Shown: piece by piece, positions 61,757 through 64,000 of the stretch
Layout of the letters: each line of letters begins with the position of its first letter
How positions within the stretch are numbered: position 1 is the first letter of the stretch
Source of the DNA: an uncultured Myxococcales bacterium
GTDB lineage: Bacteria; Myxococcota; Myxococcia; Myxococcales; Myxococcaceae
Reading direction: 5' to 3'
Assembly (NCBI GenBank): GCA_937980205.1
Contig: CALJKW010000046.1
Span: forward strand, 14,736 to 78,735
DNA: 64,000 bases
Notes under the pieces: generated by a model
The model's database searches: none
Told to the model about the DNA's origin: nothing
The model's input: the letters and a program-made list of their open reading frames with translations, nothing else
Translations under genes and position numbers: made by a program

Positions 61757-64000
61757 TCAATATCCGTTCGTCGCGTGCCGCAGCAGCGTCACGTTGCTCA
61801 CCGCTCCGTTGGTGAAGCTGCCGGCCGAGATGAGCGGCCCGTGGCCCTGGTAGCTGCCGATGTTCGGCGTGTAGAGGCACGTCTCTCCGGACTCGCACAG
61901 CAGGTTGTCGTTGCCGACGCCGTCGTCCACCAGCTCGCGCGCGCTGCGCAGGGCGACGGTGGTGCAGTTGGCTCCGTCCCACGCCGCGTCGAGGGCGGCG
62001 CACTCGGCCGCCGAGCTTGCGACCCAGCGCTGGGTGAAGACGTCGTTGCCGGTGGGTATGGGAAGCACCCCGCGCAGGGCGACGTCGGACGCGGTGAGGC
62101 TCGCGTCCCAGATGCGGCAGGTGTCGCCGGTGACGCACAGCCCGTGATGGTTCGGGTGCGGGAACGCCTCGGCCGAGTCTTTGCCCCAGCCGCGGTAGGG
62201 GTTCGAGAACCTCAGCCAGTCGGTGATGGCCGCGTGGCTCGCCGCGCCCGAGGTGTCGGAGGCGTTGGCCGGGTCATCGGTCGTCACCTTGCCCACGAAC
62301 GACTGCGAGAGCGAGAGCGACGGCACCACCGCGCCGGTCGAGAGCGGCACGAGGCGGCAGTTGGTGAGCGAGGTGTTGTTGGCGGCCAGCCCGCCGTCGG
62401 GCTGGGTGCCGGTGGTGAAGCAGTCGTTGATGCTGGTGATGCTGGGCACCTGGCTGTTCCCGACCTTGAACAGCCCGTGGTAGCCGTTGTTCCTCACGCC
62501 GCCGAACTGGAAGACGGCGTGGCCGTTCGAGTGGGCGACGGCGAGGTCCCACGTCTGGATGCGCTCGATCGGGCCCTGGACCCACAGCAAGAGGCCCTTG
62601 GCCGCCTGGTTCGCGAGCGCCATGCGGTGGAAGGTGGTGTCCACGTTGCCTCGGAGCTCGACGACGCCGTGGTCGCTGTCGAGGGCCGAGGTGTTGAGCG
62701 TGGTGACGTCCGCGACGTAGTTGCCGTCTCCCGCGAGGACCCCCTCGTCTCGGCTGTTGATCGCCGTCAGGTTGGCCACCCTCACGTTCCGTCCGAACGC
62801 GTTCACGGCCCACCACGCGTTCGAGACGACGACGTCTGACAGGCTGACGTCGTTCGAGTTGAAGTTGAGGGTGACTCCCCCGGAGGTTCGGGCGACGCGG
62901 ACTCGCCGGATCGTGGAGCGGGTGAGCTCGAACTGAACATCGCCCTCCGCGAGGTCCAGATCGCGGATCGTGACCTCGCTGCCGGCGTGACTCACCGGGC
63001 TGAGGAAGTAGCTGCCGGTGGTCATGGACGCGCGCACGAGCTTGACGCGCCGGATCACCCCTCGGTGTGCGCCATCGGCGACGAAGCCGCGGTTGCCGGA
63101 CACTTGCCGGCTGATCTGAATGTCTTCCGCGACGAGGTTCGGCACACCGAGCAGCTCCACGCCGCGGTCGGCCCTCAGCGGCGCGAAGTCGAGCAGGCTC
63201 GTCTGCAGCAGCCGGAGGTTGGGACACTCCTGGCAGCGAACGCCGGTGATGCTGCTGAAGTGCACGGTGACCCGCCGCGCGGTGGTGAAGCGCGTCCTCG
63301 AAAGGCCCAGGGGAATGGAGGTGGTGGTGTAGAGGTCGCCCTCGAACCACAGGAAGTCGGTGTCCTGCGCCGAGGCGCCGAGCCGGCGCGTGACCGTTCC
63401 GGAGAGCGGCTCGGCGACCAGCGCGACCTTCGGGACCATCGCGGGGATGTTGATCTCGCCGTAGTCGCCGCCGTCGGCCTTCGCGGCGAGCACCGTCGAG
63501 GGGCCGAAGCCGGTGAGCCCCGCGGTGAGCTGCACCACCGGGTTGCCCCACCACACGCCCGGAGCCGACGCGGCGATCTCGTTCATGCCCTCGTAGACCC
63601 GCACCACGTTCATGCGGAACCGGGGTGGGCTGGCGGCGAAGTCGAGGAGGTCCGCCACGCCCTTGGCCGGCTTCAGCCCGGTGCTCACCACGCGCACCGG
63701 GTTGACCGTGCCGTCGCAGACCCAGTCGAACGCGGCGAGGTCGTCGGTCGCGGTCAGGTTGGCGCAGCTCGAGCGCCCCGTCACGGTGAAGGCGCGCAGC
63801 TCGCCGCCGTGGAAGCAGGCAGGCGGGCCCGCGTCGGTCGCCGGGTCGCACGCCGCCCCCGAGGCGGTCAGCGGCGACGTGCCGTCGTTCGCGACCCAGT
63901 CGTTCCAGTGCTGGCCGTTGGCGTACAGCGCGAGCTGAGACGGGCCGAGTCCTCCCGCGCCGCCCGCGCCGCCCGCGCCGCCCGCGCCGCCCGCGCCGCC
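61757..64000 (-). CDS. large surface beta-helix protein (5' end beyond window)
   Basis: At least 747 residues with Asn/Val/Ala-rich right-handed beta-helix character (ARTSGGVTLNFNSNDVSL, NVRVANLTAINSRDEGVLAG, DGNYVADVTTLNTSALDS), with cysteines near both ends. The frame runs to the window edge through Gly-Gly-Ala repeats and continues upstream, so the N-terminus and signal are missing. Probably secreted or surface-exposed. Downstream of it (61748-61756) the histidine kinase gene begins on the same strand. Confidence 0.75.
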   Translation of the reverse strand, partial: GGAGGAGGAGGAGGAGGLGPSQLALYANGQHWNDWVANDGTSPLTASGAACDPATDAGPPACFHGGELRAFTVTGRSSCANLTATDDLAAFDWVCDGTVNPVRVVSTGLKPAKGVADLLDFAASPPRFRMNVVRVYEGMNEIAASAPGVWWGNPVVQLTAGLTGFGPSTVLAAKADGGDYGEINIPAMVPKVALVAEPLSGTVTRRLGASAQDTDFLWFEGDLYTTTSIPLGLSRTRFTTARRVTVHFSSITGVRCQECPNLRLLQTSLLDFAPLRADRGVELLGVPNLVAEDIQISRQVSGNRGFVADGAHRGVIRRVKLVRASMTTGSYFLSPVSHAGSEVTIRDLDLAEGDVQFELTRSTIRRVRVARTSGGVTLNFNSNDVSLSDVVVSNAWWAVNAFGRNVRVANLTAINSRDEGVLAGDGNYVADVTTLNTSALDSDHGVVELRGNVDTTFHRMALANQAAKGLLLWVQGPIERIQTWDLAVAHSNGHAVFQFGGVRNNGYHGLFKVGNSQVPSITSINDCFTTGTQPDGGLAANNTSLTNCRLVPLSTGAVVPSLSLSQSFVGKVTTDDPANASDTSGAASHAAITDWLRFSNPYRGWGKDSAEAFPHPNHHGLCVTGDTCRIWDASLTASDVALRGVLPIPTGNDVFTQRWVASSAAECAALDAAWDGANCTTVALRSARELVDDGVGNDNLLCESGETCLYTPNIGSYQGHGPLISAGSFTNGAVSNVTLLRHATNGY
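63956..64000. repeat. 9-bp tandem repeat coding Gly-Gly-Ala
   Basis: GCCGCCCGC units repeat about five times to the window edge, in frame on the reverse strand as a Gly-Gly-Ala linker of the beta-helix protein. The repeat may continue beyond the window. Confidence 0.85.

Noticed and set aside
63956..64000. Collagen-like or ice-nucleation repeat at the window edge
   Set aside because: The unit is Gly-Gly-Ala without Pro or TxT pattern, so it is taken as a simple linker in the beta-helix protein.

Overview
The window reads as chromosomal DNA of a myxobacterium (phylum Myxococcota). The evidence is the very high GC content, the dense coding on both strands with many 1-4 nt start/stop overlaps, frequent GTG/TTG starts, many lipoproteins with Gly/Ser- or Pro-rich linkers, and families typical of this group: a TIGR02996-type repeat-companion protein, a PilZ-like TIGR02266-type domain, a TIGR03001-type sigma factor next to a Ser/Thr kinase, and several ECF sigma factors. 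I saw no rRNA, convincing tRNA, CRISPR array, insertion sequence or phage. Assignments rest on motifs read by eye; no searches were run.

Layout. 0-11 kb: truncated alpha/beta hydrolase, a large palindrome, argH-argG, a reverse-strand block (glycoside hydrolase, ABC exporter, small lipid-tail-less exported protein, TIGR02996 protein), then a GH43-like exported enzyme and a coupled ceramidase-like membrane protein plus RetSat/CrtI-like oxidoreductase. 11-20 kb: a 1207-residue protein ending in a caspase-like (clan CD) His/Cys domain, a glycine-zipper protein, and a translationally coupled TPR / glycosyltransferase / radical SAM / radical SAM operon. 20-28 kb: a lipoprotein with the full catalytic set of a eukaryotic-type protein-arginine deiminase coupled to a HEAT-like protein, a lactonase-fold lipoprotein, a HExxH metallopeptidase, a gene-free stretch of about 550 bp with 135-bp repeats, a methyltransferase-like gene coupled to a TonB-type protein, and a Cys-rich lipoprotein.

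28-41 kb: ECF sigma plus FecR-type protein, a multidomain response regulator, and an operon of an SsnA-like amidohydrolase, two membrane proteins and a peroxiredoxin. The peroxiredoxin carries an in-frame UGA exactly at the peroxidatic cysteine, followed by a hairpin with bacterial SECIS geometry, so it is most likely a selenoprotein that conventional gene calling would break in two. Then come a delta-9 desaturase, a site-2-protease-like protein that has lost zinc ligands, and a sigma factor coupled to a Ser/Thr kinase that starts with a zinc-finger (anti-sigma-like) motif. 41-52 kb: M23 peptidase/lectin lipoprotein, Cys-rich lipoprotein, two GGGGACAG palindromes, a Dus enzyme, cupin, membrane protein, hydrolase, hemerythrin, RibD-C protein, then the complete threonine operon thrA-thrB-thrC. 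52-64 kb: heptad-repeat coiled-coil protein, an oxidoreductase/ECF41 sigma module with a recognisable ECF41 promoter, a PilZ-Hsp70 fusion, a putative papain-like protein, GtrA-like protein, a NarL-type two-component pair and a truncated beta-helix surface protein ending at the window edge in Gly-Gly-Ala repeats.

The items most worth following are the selenocysteine peroxiredoxin with its SECIS, the secreted arginine deiminase, the caspase-like giant protein, and the glycosyltransferase/twin radical SAM operon.
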